Assembly: GCA_963751835.1 (NCBI GenBank)
Contig: CAVVWD010000036.1
Span: forward strand, 1-64,000
Reading direction: 5' to 3'
DNA: 64,000 nucleotides
Source of the DNA: JACVRW01 sp963751835
GTDB lineage: Bacteria; Actinomycetota; Thermoleophilia; Solirubrobacterales; Thermoleophilaceae
Part shown: positions 35,467 to 43,534 of the stretch, piece by piece
How positions within the stretch are numbered: position 1 is the stretch's first letter
Layout of the letters: each line of letters starts with the position of its first letter
Program-made: the position numbers and the translations under genes
Notes under the pieces: generated by a model
Databases searched by the model: none
What the model saw: only the letters and a program-made list of their open reading frames with translations
Told to the model about the DNA's origin: nothing

Positions 35467-37626
35467 GTGGCCGGCGTCGGCTCCGCCTGCCTGACCGTCG
35501 GGCTACTGACCGCCCTCTACGCGGCGGGCGCGTCCGTCTACGGCGCGCTCAGCCGCCGGCGCGAGTGGGTCAACTCGGGCCGGCGGGCGATGTACTGCGT
35601 GGCGGCGCTGTGCGTGGCGGCGTTCGTGATCCTCGAGGCCGCCTTCCTGCGCTCCGACTTCTCGTTCGCGCTCGTCGCCGAGGGCTCCTCGACCGACACG
35701 CCCACCTTCTACAAGGTGACCGCCGTGTGGGCGACGCAGGACGGCTCGCTGCTTCTGTGGGCGACCCTGCTCGGGCTCTTCTCGAGCGCCGTCCTCTTCC
35801 TCACCCGCCGCTCGCTGCGAGATATCGCACCCTGGGCGACCGCCGTGCTCGGCTGCGTGGGCGCGTTCTTCCTGCTGCTGATGGTGGGCTGGGAGAACCC
35901 CTTCAACACGCTCGCGGTCGCGCCCGAGGAGGGCAACGGCCTCAACCCGCTGCTGCGCCACCCGGCGATGATGATCCACCCGCCGATGCTCTACACGGGC
36001 TACGTCGGCTTCTCGATCCCGTTCGCGTTTGCCGTCGGCGCGCTGGTGGCGCGGCGGCCGGGGGCCGACTGGATCCGCGCCACCCGCCGCTTCGCTCTCG
36101 TCGCCTGGACGTTCCTCGGCACCGGCATCCTGCTGGGCGCGCTCTGGTCTTACTCGGAGCTCGGCTGGGGCGGGTACTGGGCCTGGGATCCGGTCGAGAA
36201 CGCCTCGCTGATGCCGTGGCTCGTGGGCACGGCCTTCCTGCACTCGATGATGGTTCAGGAGAAGCGCGGGATGCTGCGGGTCTGGAACGTCTCGCTCATC
36301 TGCGCGACGTTCGTGCTCGCGCTGCTCGGCACGTTCCTGGTGCGCAGCGGCATCCTCGAGTCGATCCACGCCTTCGGGGCGTCGACGATCGGCGTGCAGT
36401 TCCTCGTCTTCATCAGCCTCGTGATCGCGCTGTCGGTGACGCTGATCATCTCCAGGCTGCCAGACCTTCGCTCCGAGGCTCGGCTCGACTCGCTGCTCTC
36501 GCGCGAGGCTTTCTTCCTGCTCAACAACCTCGTGCTGGTGGGACTGTGCCTCGTGATCCTGTGGGGGACCTTCTTCCCGCTGATCTCCGAGGCGATCACC
36601 GGCAAGGAGGCGACCGTCGGCCCGCCGTGGTTCAACCGGCTGACGACACCGCTCGCCCTCGTGCTCGTGCTGCTCACGGGGATCGGGCCGATGCTCGCCT
36701 GGCGGCGCATGACGCCGTCGTCGCTGCGGCGCGTGCTGCTCGTTCCGGTGCTGTTCACGGCCGTCGTGCTGGGGCTGCTGCTCGCGCTCACCGACGCGAG
36801 CGAGAGCCTTCCCTCGCTGCTCATGTTCTGCTTCACCGCCTTCGTGCTCTCCGTGGTGGGCCAGGAGTTCTGGCGCGGCGCGGGCGCCCGGCGCGTGATG
36901 ACGGGGGAGTCGTGGCCGCGGGCGCTGGCGCGCCTGACAGGTCGGAACCGGCGCCGCTACGGTGGCTACCTCGTGCACGCCGGCATCGCCGTGCTGTTCC
37001 TCGGCGTGGCGGCCTCGTCGGCGTTCATCGAGCAGCGCGACGTGCGGCTGTCCCCGGGCGAGTCCTTCGTGCTCGGCGACTACGAGGTCACCTACCGCGA
37101 GCCCACGGCGCGCCTCGGCGGGGACGCCTCGGGCACCGGCGCGCCGATCTCGTTCGGTGCGGTGATGGACGTGCGCAAGGGCGACGAGAGCTTCACGCTG
37201 CGGCCGGCGCGGAACTTCTACTCGAGCGGCGACCCATCGCTCGGTACGATCTCGCGCTTCTTCGAGGGCGAGGCCACCAGCGAGGTCGACGTGCGCTGGG
37301 GCCTGCGCCGCGACTTCTGGCTCGCCGTGCGGCCGGACATCGGCTCGCTCGAGAAGCCGATCCGCGAGGCCGACGCCAAGTTCGCCGACTCGCCGGGTGA
37401 CGTCCAGGCGCTGATCATCGCGGCCCTCGCCGAGCGCTATCGCAACGAGCCGCCGCCGGCCGTGTTCCGGGCGATCGTCTCGCCGCTGGTGGCGTGGATC
37501 TGGATCGGCGGCGCGATCGCGCTGCTGGGGGCGCTGGTGGCGGCCTGGCCCGCGCCCGAAGCGCGGCTGCGCCGCGTGCGCGCGCTGTACTCGGCGCGGC
37601 TCGGCAAGGAGCTCTCGCGGGCGTAG
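35467..37626 (+). CDS. ccmF: Cytochrome c heme lyase CcmF
   Basis: A 719-residue polytopic membrane protein that ligates heme to apocytochrome c. The WWD heme-handling domain is 'WGGYWAWDPVENASLMPWL' near residue 235. Conserved heme-ligand histidine regions are 'HPAMMIHPPMLYTGY' and 'YGGYLVHAGIAVLFLG'. A large external C-terminal domain (about 520-690) precedes the last helix. GTG 35467 follows ccmE by 21 bp with GGAGG upstream. CcmA-D are not in this window. Confidence 0.95.
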   Translation: MAGVGSACLTVGLLTALYAAGASVYGALSRRREWVNSGRRAMYCVAALCVAAFVILEAAFLRSDFSFALVAEGSSTDTPTFYKVTAVWATQDGSLLLWATLLGLFSSAVLFLTRRSLRDIAPWATAVLGCVGAFFLLLMVGWENPFNTLAVAPEEGNGLNPLLRHPAMMIHPPMLYTGYVGFSIPFAFAVGALVARRPGADWIRATRRFALVAWTFLGTGILLGALWSYSELGWGGYWAWDPVENASLMPWLVGTAFLHSMMVQEKRGMLRVWNVSLICATFVLALLGTFLVRSGILESIHAFGASTIGVQFLVFISLVIALSVTLIISRLPDLRSEARLDSLLSREAFFLLNNLVLVGLCLVILWGTFFPLISEAITGKEATVGPPWFNRLTTPLALVLVLLTGIGPMLAWRRMTPSSLRRVLLVPVLFTAVVLGLLLALTDASESLPSLLMFCFTAFVLSVVGQEFWRGAGARRVMTGESWPRALARLTGRNRRRYGGYLVHAGIAVLFLGVAASSAFIEQRDVRLSPGESFVLGDYEVTYREPTARLGGDASGTGAPISFGAVMDVRKGDESFTLRPARNFYSSGDPSLGTISRFFEGEATSEVDVRWGLRRDFWLAVRPDIGSLEKPIREADAKFADSPGDVQALIIAALAERYRNEPPPAVFRAIVSPLVAWIWIGGAIALLGALVAAWPAPEARLRRVRALYSARLGKELSRA

Positions 37627-37637
37627 CGTCCGGCTTC

Positions 37638-37928
37638 GTGGAATACGCCCTCGCCCTGCTCGTCCTCGCGGCGCTCGTCGCGCTCGTGGTCGTGCGCCCG
37701 CTGCGCCGCGGCGGCCACGAGGAGCGCCGCGAGCAGACACGCATTGCGGAGCTCGAGGCCGCGAAGGAGGCGAAGTACCGCGAGATCCGCGACGCCGAGC
37801 TCGATCACCGCATGGGCAAGCTCTCCCGCGAGGACTGGCGCGCGGTCGACCGCGAGCTACGCGCCGAGGCGATCGAGATCCTCAGCGAGCTGGACCGGCT
37901 CGAGGGGCGGTCGCCGGAGGGTGTCTAG
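37638..37928 (+). CDS. Small membrane coiled-coil protein of the ccm cluster
   Basis: A 96-residue protein from GTG 37638, 11 bp after ccmF. One N-terminal membrane helix ('ALALLVLAALVALVVVRPL'), then a charged coiled coil (about 28-90, 'RIAELEAAKEAKYREIRDAE'). Its placement and layout recall the N-terminal membrane part of CcmI/CycH without the TPR domain, but the match is by shape and position only. Its stop overlaps the convergent oxidase gene by 4 bases. Confidence 0.75.
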   Translation: MEYALALLVLAALVALVVVRPLRRGGHEERREQTRIAELEAAKEAKYREIRDAELDHRMGKLSREDWRAVDRELRAEAIEILSELDRLEGRSPEGV

Positions 37929-40900
37929 CGGCGCGCGACGCGGATGATCGAGCCCGGCCCGGTCGGGAGCCTGGCTTCGTTGCCCTTGCCGTCGACCCCG
38001 CGGACCAGCACGCGATAGTTGCCCGGCGGCAGAGCGCGCCCGAGCTTCAGCAGCCAGCGCACGCCGCCGCTCGCACTGGTCAGCCGGGCGTCCATCCAGC
38101 GGGGCTTGTCGCAGGGGCGGCGGCCGGCGCTCAGCTGGCGCTTACCCTCGAGCCACCAGCTGCAGCCGCCGCCGCGGACCTTGCGGCGCAGCGCGACACT
38201 CACCTCGCCAACGGATGACTTGTCGGCGGCGCTGCCTCGGATGCGCCCGCGCGCGGCGTTCACGGCGAGCAGCCGAAGCTTGGGGCCGGTGATGTCGGCT
38301 GCGGCGGGGCCACCCGATGAAGGCGGCGCATTCGGCAGCGACGGCGTGCCCGGGGGCGTCCACGGATCGCCTACCGGCGGCATGGCCGGGGTGGTGCCCA
38401 CCGAGATTGTCGCCGTGTCGGTATCGGTGCCGCCGCGGTCGTCACTCACGGTCAGGCGTGCGGTGTAGGTGCCCGGGTTCGAGTAGCGGTGGGAGGCCAC
38501 CGCCCCGCTGCTCGTCCCGCCGTCGCCGAAGCTCCACGAGTAGCTGAGCGAGTCGCCGTCCGGATCGCTCGAGCGGCCGCCGGAGAAGCTCACGGTGAGC
38601 GGCGCGGATCCCGATGTGGGACTGGCGTCGAGGACCGCCACCGGGCTGAGATTGGCCGGCTCGACGGTGATGGTCCTGGCGGGGCTGGTGGTCGCTGCGC
38701 CCGCGTTGTCGATGGCGCGTGCGCTGAGCGTGTAGGTCCCGGCGGCGACATCGGGCCAGGTGAAGGTGTAGGGCGAGGTGGTGTCCTCTCCGAGCTCGGT
38801 CGAGCCGTTGTAGAACTCGACGCGGCTGACGCTGCCGTTATCGGAGGCAGTCGCGACGAAATCGACCGTCGCTGGAGCCGTGAAGGTGGCCTCGTTTGCC
38901 GGTTGGGTGAGGCTCACGCTCGGCGGCGGGTTGGTGGCCGAGATTGTCGCCGTGTCGGTATCGGTGCCGCCGCGGTCGTCACTCACGGTCAGGCGTGCGG
39001 TGTAGGTGCCCGGGTTCGAGTAGCGGTGGGAGGCCACCGCCCCGCTGCTCGTCCCGCCGTCGCCGAAGCTCCACGAGTAGCTGAGCGAGTCGCCGTCCGG
39101 ATCGCTCGAGCGGCCGCCGGAGAAGCTCACGGTGAGCGGCGCGGATCCCGATGTGGGACTGGCGTCGAGGACCGCCACCGGGCTGAGATTGGCCGGCTCG
39201 ACGGTGATGGTCCTGGCGGGGCTGGTGGTCGCTGCGCCGGCGTTGTCGATGGCGCGTGCGCTGAGCGTGTAGGTCCCGGCGGCGACATCGGGCCAGGTGA
39301 AGGTGTAGGGCGAGGTGGTGTCCTCTCCGAGCTCGGTCGAGCCGTTGTAGAACTCGACGCGGCTGACGCTGCCGTTATCGGAGGCAGTCGCGACGAAATC
39401 GACCGTCGCTGGAGCCGTGAAGGTGGCCTCGTTTGCCGGATGGGTGAGGCTCACGCTCGGCGGCGGGTTGGTGGTGGTCACAGTGACCATTTCAGCGATC
39501 GAGGGCACGCCGGCCGTGTTAATGGCGAACAGCATGTAGGGCCCGGGCGGCGCGATGTTTGGGTTGGCCGGCCCGGTGGCTGTCAGCATCCCGCTGCCGC
39601 GGCTGAAGGAGAGCGGAATGTAGCGCTGCTCCATATCTACCGAATGGGTGACGGCCCCGAGCCGGACCAGCCCCACCTTGCCGATCGTGGCCGCGTTCGG
39701 CGTGGAGATCTGTAGCGGCGCGCCGTAGTTGACCACGCCCGGCGAGCTGATCGTGGGGCGTGGAGCGAGGGTCCCCGAACCGTCGTTGTTGAAGAGGTAC
39801 GGCGGCGTGAACACCTGGGCGTTCTTGGCCAGGTAGCCATCATCGTCGCAGGCGCCGCAGATGCCGCCGCCCGAGGACAGCACCCGACCGTCGGGGAGCA
39901 GCAGCGCGGTCGAGTGGTACTGGCGCGTCTCGTGCATTGCCGCCAGCGTGCTCCATTGACCGTTGGCCGGGTCCCAGCGCTCCGCCGCGTAGACACCGTT
40001 CTCAAGATCCACCAGGCTGTTGTTGGACGACAGGCCGCCGGTGGCGAGTACGCTGCCGTCGGCGAGCACCGTGAGGTTGTGCTGGCGGCGCTTGAACTGC
40101 ATCGAATCCGTAGTGCTTGCCTGCGGGGTGGTGCCGTTGACGTCTATGACACGGGCGGTCTCGCTCGGCGGCAGGCCGCCGCCGGCCACCAGCGTCTTGC
40201 CGATGTCGTACACCGCGTGGCTGCCATAGTCGCGGTTGATGCCGTCGCCGCGCAGCGCGAAGGTCTGCCAGGCGCCGGATCCCGCCGGGTTGAGGCTGCG
40301 CATCCTCTCGGTCGGCCCGGAGTAGAAGACGCGGCCGTTGGGCGCGACATCGAGCCACGGATACAGCGGAAGGCCAAGCGCCGCGCCGTCCAGCTGGCGG
40401 AGCCCGCCGTTCGTCTCCCGTACTTCCGGGGTGTCCGGCCCGCCCTCGGTGATCAGCATCTCGCCGTTGCTCAGCGGGGTCACGCTCGGATACCAGCGTT
40501 CGTACTCCATGTCCGCGCCGAGCGACCACGAGTTGGTGGACGGATTGAAGGTGTGCGTCTGCTTGATCCCGTTGAGCGCCGAGTCCTTGTTGCCGCCGGC
40601 CAGGAAAAGCGAGCCGTCGGGCAGATGCGCCAGGCCGCTGCAGAAGATGTTGTGCCCGGTGTTGAGGTCCACCCGCGTGTGGCTGCCCGTTGCCGGGTCC
40701 CAAACAGTGGCGCGGGTGAAGTCGTGCACCGGATAGGTCTCCGTGGCGTGATCGCCGACCGAGTCGTACGCCAGCACCTTGCCGTTGGGCAGCAGCGCCA
40801 CGTGCACCCCGACCACCGGCCAGTCGTTGACCGGCCCCCACTGGCCGACGAGATGTTCGTCGCCGGCGACCGCGGTGGCAGCGGCTGCCGCGTCGTCCCG

Positions 40901-41077
40901 CGTTGCCGCGGCCGTCTGACGCTGCAGGCTGGCCTCTTCTGCGGGCGTGTGGATAACGGAGTCTTCCGCGATGTGCTCTGCCGCCCCGTCCGAGGCGTGG
41001 TGCGCCGAGGCACCCAGAGGGGCACAGAAGAGACAAACGAGGGCCAGGGAGGCCCCCAATGCGGTCCGAGCCAGCAC
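37925..41077 (-). CDS. Secreted copper-radical (galactose/glyoxal) oxidase with Ig-PKD repeats
   Basis: A 1050-residue exported enzyme. Signal peptide 1-25; a seven-bladed kelch propeller (about 75-440); a DUF1929 domain (about 440-545). All copper-radical residues can be placed: Cys146 ('HNIFCSGLAHLPDG') for the Tyr-Cys crosslink with Tyr196 ('YERWYPSVTPL'), Tyr387-His388 ('ETRQYHSTALLLPDG') and His478 ('GAVTHSVDMEQRY'). It should therefore oxidise an alcohol or aldehyde and make H2O2. Two near-identical Ig-like plus PKD modules follow (about 547-905), then a Pro-rich linker and a C-terminal domain. Probably cell-surface or secreted, acting on polysaccharide or aldehydes. Confidence 0.9.
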   Translation of the reverse strand: MLARTALGASLALVCLFCAPLGASAHHASDGAAEHIAEDSVIHTPAEEASLQRQTAAATRDDAAAAATAVAGDEHLVGQWGPVNDWPVVGVHVALLPNGKVLAYDSVGDHATETYPVHDFTRATVWDPATGSHTRVDLNTGHNIFCSGLAHLPDGSLFLAGGNKDSALNGIKQTHTFNPSTNSWSLGADMEYERWYPSVTPLSNGEMLITEGGPDTPEVRETNGGLRQLDGAALGLPLYPWLDVAPNGRVFYSGPTERMRSLNPAGSGAWQTFALRGDGINRDYGSHAVYDIGKTLVAGGGLPPSETARVIDVNGTTPQASTTDSMQFKRRQHNLTVLADGSVLATGGLSSNNSLVDLENGVYAAERWDPANGQWSTLAAMHETRQYHSTALLLPDGRVLSSGGGICGACDDDGYLAKNAQVFTPPYLFNNDGSGTLAPRPTISSPGVVNYGAPLQISTPNAATIGKVGLVRLGAVTHSVDMEQRYIPLSFSRGSGMLTATGPANPNIAPPGPYMLFAINTAGVPSIAEMVTVTTTNPPPSVSLTHPANEATFTAPATVDFVATASDNGSVSRVEFYNGSTELGEDTTSPYTFTWPDVAAGTYTLSARAIDNAGAATTSPARTITVEPANLSPVAVLDASPTSGSAPLTVSFSGGRSSDPDGDSLSYSWSFGDGGTSSGAVASHRYSNPGTYTARLTVSDDRGGTDTDTATISATNPPPSVSLTQPANEATFTAPATVDFVATASDNGSVSRVEFYNGSTELGEDTTSPYTFTWPDVAAGTYTLSARAIDNAGAATTSPARTITVEPANLSPVAVLDASPTSGSAPLTVSFSGGRSSDPDGDSLSYSWSFGDGGTSSGAVASHRYSNPGTYTARLTVSDDRGGTDTDTATISVGTTPAMPPVGDPWTPPGTPSLPNAPPSSGGPAAADITGPKLRLLAVNAARGRIRGSAADKSSVGEVSVALRRKVRGGGCSWWLEGKRQLSAGRRPCDKPRWMDARLTSASGGVRWLLKLGRALPPGNYRVLVRGVDGKGNEARLPTGPGSIIRVARR
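38401..39473 (-). repeat. Tandem duplication of a 537-bp Ig-PKD module
   Basis: Two copies, about 38401-38936 and 38938-39473, period exactly 537 bp (179 codons). Only a few mismatches were seen by eye, for example GCCGGTTGG versus GCCGGATGG and GCGCCCGCG versus GCGCCGGCG. Even wobble positions agree, so the duplication is recent or kept alike by gene conversion. Each unit encodes one Ig-like and one PKD domain of the oxidase above. Confidence 0.93.
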
Positions 41078-41175
41078 CTATTTAGCCTAGTTTCGCGTTG
41101 CGCGCGCCGCCAGCAATTATCGACGCGCCCCGGTCGGGCCCACACGATCTGGTGCCCAGCTAGTCTTATCGGCCG

Positions 41176-41400
41176 ATGGAAGCGATTCTTTACGGCGTCC
41201 AGGTCATCCTCGCGGTGATGGTCATCGTGTTGGTGCTGATGCATTCGGGCAAGGATTCGGGGCTCTCGGGCGCCTTCGGCGTCGGCACCGGTGCGGGCCC
41301 GTTCGGGGGCGGCTCGCTCGTCGAGCGCAACCTGAACCGCTGGACCATCGCGTTCGCGCTCCTGTTCGTGGCGAACGTGATCATCCTCCTGAAGATCTGA
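41176..41400 (+). CDS. secG: Preprotein translocase subunit SecG
   Basis: A 74-residue protein with two membrane helices ('LYGVQVILAVMVIVLVLMHS' and 'WTIAFALLFVANVIILL') joined by a Gly-rich loop ('GLSGAFGVGTGAGPFGGG'), the SecG plan. SecG supports SecYEG protein export in the inner membrane. It stands 13 bp before the GH16-like gene. Complete. Confidence 0.93.
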   Translation: MEAILYGVQVILAVMVIVLVLMHSGKDSGLSGAFGVGTGAGPFGGGSLVERNLNRWTIAFALLFVANVIILLKI

Positions 41401-41412
41401 GCCGCAGCGACT

Positions 41413-42195
41413 GTGGGCGGCGAGGGCTTCTTCGACGACTTCGACGGCCCCGACCTCGACACCGGCGTCTGGGTCCCGCATTACCTGCCGCAGTGGAGCT
41501 CCCGTGCCGAGAGCGCGGCGACCTACACCGTGGACGGCTCGGAGCTGCGGCTGACGATCCCGCCCGAGCAGGGGCTTTGGTGCCGCGATGAGCACGAAGC
41601 GCCGCTGAGGGTGTCGGGCATCCAGTCCGGGGTGTACTCGGGTGATGTGGGCAGCACAGTCGGGCAGCAGCCGTTCCGCGACGGCCTGGTGGTGCGTGAG
41701 GCCCAGCGAGCCCACTGGGGCTGGACGCCGGAGTACGGGCTGCTCGAGGTCCGCGCGCGGCTGGATCTCAGCCCGCGCTCGATGGCCTCGGTGTGGATGA
41801 TCGGCCTCGAGCAGGAGCCGACGCGCTCTGCCGAGATCTGCATCTTCGAGGTCTTCGGCGATGCCCTGGAGACCGATGGGGGAGACCCCGCCGCGGCCGT
41901 GGGCAGGGGCCTGCACCCGTTCCGCGACCCCGCGATCACCGACGAGTTCGACGCGCCGCGGATGGCGATCGATGTTGCCGAGTTCCACGTGTACGCCGCG
42001 GACTGGCGGCCGGGGCGGGTTGACTTCCTCATCGACGGTCAGCACGTGAAGACCGTCGAGCAGGCCCCGGCCTACCCGATGCAGATGATGGTTGCCGTGT
42101 TCGATTTCCCGGCCAAGGCGGCTTCGTCCCCGCAGCCGAATCACGTGCCGGAGCTGGCCGTGGATTACGTCCGCGTCAGCCCGCCGGGCCCGTGA
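41413..42195 (+). CDS. GH16-like beta-glucanase-fold protein with altered active site
   Basis: A 260-residue concanavalin-like jelly roll from GTG 41413. 'FFDDFDGPDLDTGVW', 'YGLLEVRARLDLSPRSMASV' and 'DWRPGRVDFLIDGQHVKTVE' are GH16 landmarks. The catalytic signature ExDxxE appears as 'EICIFE', so the two glutamates are present but the middle Asp is Cys. No signal peptide is visible. It may be a weak or non-hydrolytic carbohydrate binder. It converges with tldE, overlapping it by 20 bp. Confidence 0.8.
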   Translation: MGGEGFFDDFDGPDLDTGVWVPHYLPQWSSRAESAATYTVDGSELRLTIPPEQGLWCRDEHEAPLRVSGIQSGVYSGDVGSTVGQQPFRDGLVVREAQRAHWGWTPEYGLLEVRARLDLSPRSMASVWMIGLEQEPTRSAEICIFEVFGDALETDGGDPAAAVGRGLHPFRDPAITDEFDAPRMAIDVAEFHVYAADWRPGRVDFLIDGQHVKTVEQAPAYPMQMMVAVFDFPAKAASSPQPNHVPELAVDYVRVSPPGP

Positions 42196-43534
42196 AGCGG
42201 ACTGCTCCCACCCGCAGCGCCGGGCACACGACGCCGGTGGCGAAGCGCCGGCCGTAGAACTCGCCCTCGCTCGTGAGCTGCTGGCCCGCCGTCAGCGCCT
42301 GCACGCTCGACAGGATCGAGAGCGCACTGTCCGTCAGGCGCAGGTCGTGGAGCGGCCTCGTGACCTCCCCGTCCTCGATCAGGAAAGTGCCGTCGCGGGT
42401 CACCGCGGTGACCAGGGTCTCCTTGGGGCGCACCACGTTCCCGTACCAGAGCCGCGTCACGTAGATTCCGCGCTCGACGGGCGCGCAGAGCTCCTCCTCG
42501 TTCGCCGCCCCTCCGCCGGCCAGGACGAGGTTGGTGGGGTGGGGGCCGTAGGAGGCCCCACCCGGGGCCAGCGCATGCCCCGTCGACGCGGCCCCGGCGA
42601 GCGCGGCGCTGCGGACATCGTGCACCACGCGATGCGCCACGCCGTCCTGGATCAGAGGCAGCGGTGCCTTGGGGGTGCCCTCGGCGTCGAACGCGCGCGG
42701 CAGCGTCTGCGCGAAGCGGGGTGAGTCGGACAGGTTGATCGCCGGCGCCGCGACCTTGGCCCCGAGGCGGTCCGAGAGCGCGCCCCGGCCCTCGGCATGA
42801 GCCAGGCCGTTGAAGGCACTGAACCCGAGCAGGTCGAGCAGCGTTCCCACGCCGTGCGGCTCGAACACCACCGGGTACTCCCCCGGTGTCAGCTCGGCTG
42901 GCTCGCCGGGGAGGAGCGACTTGGCCGCGGCGCGCTCAGCGAGGTCGCGGGCGTCCAGTTCCCCGGCCGCGACAGACGTGTGGGCGGCGTAGCCGCTGCG
43001 GCCGCCGTCCCGGCCCATGCAGATCACCTTCATGTACGCGTCCGTGGTGCGCTCCGTCAGTCCCGCCTCGCCGGCCATGACCGCGTGCTCCACCTCGGCC
43101 GCGGTCCAGATCCCGTGGGCCTCGAGCCCGGCCTCCGCCGCCACCTCGAACGCGGCCGCGAGGGCGGCGCCGCCCTGGCCGGGATCGAGCGCTGCCGTGG
43201 CCGCATCGTGGCCGCCGTCCTCCGAGCGTGGCTCCGACCGGGCCGGGAAGCCCGGGTAGACGCCGTCACCGGCCGCCGCGGCTGAGGCGGCGGCGGCGGT
43301 CGCGCGCCGCGCACATGCGGCCAGCGACTCGTCGTCGGTCGCATTGGTCTCGGCGCGGCCGACGTGCCCGCGCCGGATCACGGCGAGCTCGACCGTCAGG
43401 TCGTCGACCGCGGTGGCCTGGGTGGGCCTGCCGGCGGCGAAGCGCAGCAGCAGCGAGCGCTCACGAACGACCTGCGCAAGCGCGCCGGGCTCCGCGTGGC
43501 CGGCCGCGCGCTCGGCCAGGTCGAGCGCAGTCAT
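42176..43534 (-). CDS. tldE: TldE/PmbA-family protein
   Basis: A 452-residue partner of TldD. Together they form a heterodimeric zinc protease that trims peptides and unfolded proteins, known for antitoxin and RiPP leader processing. TldE lacks the metal site, as here: no HExxxH is found. Family features include 'YAAHTSVAAGELDARDLAER', 'GTLLDLLGFSAFNGLA' and 'RLWYGNVVRPKETLVTAVTR'. ATG 43534 overlaps the tldD stop by 4 bases. Confidence 0.9.
   Translation of the reverse strand: MTALDLAERAAGHAEPGALAQVVRERSLLLRFAAGRPTQATAVDDLTVELAVIRRGHVGRAETNATDDESLAACARRATAAAASAAAAGDGVYPGFPARSEPRSEDGGHDAATAALDPGQGGAALAAAFEVAAEAGLEAHGIWTAAEVEHAVMAGEAGLTERTTDAYMKVICMGRDGGRSGYAAHTSVAAGELDARDLAERAAAKSLLPGEPAELTPGEYPVVFEPHGVGTLLDLLGFSAFNGLAHAEGRGALSDRLGAKVAAPAINLSDSPRFAQTLPRAFDAEGTPKAPLPLIQDGVAHRVVHDVRSAALAGAASTGHALAPGGASYGPHPTNLVLAGGGAANEEELCAPVERGIYVTRLWYGNVVRPKETLVTAVTRDGTFLIEDGEVTRPLHDLRLTDSALSILSSVQALTAGQQLTSEGEFYGRRFATGVVCPALRVGAVRFTGPAG

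Noticed and set aside
35503..37740. Long leftward frame opposite ccmF
   Set aside because: Antisense shadow of a clear CcmF gene, with biased composition (Arg/Glu/His-rich) and no domain.
38489..39715. Rightward frame with two identical halves opposite the oxidase
   Set aside because: The repeat comes from the Ig-PKD duplication on the other strand; no start site or known domain.
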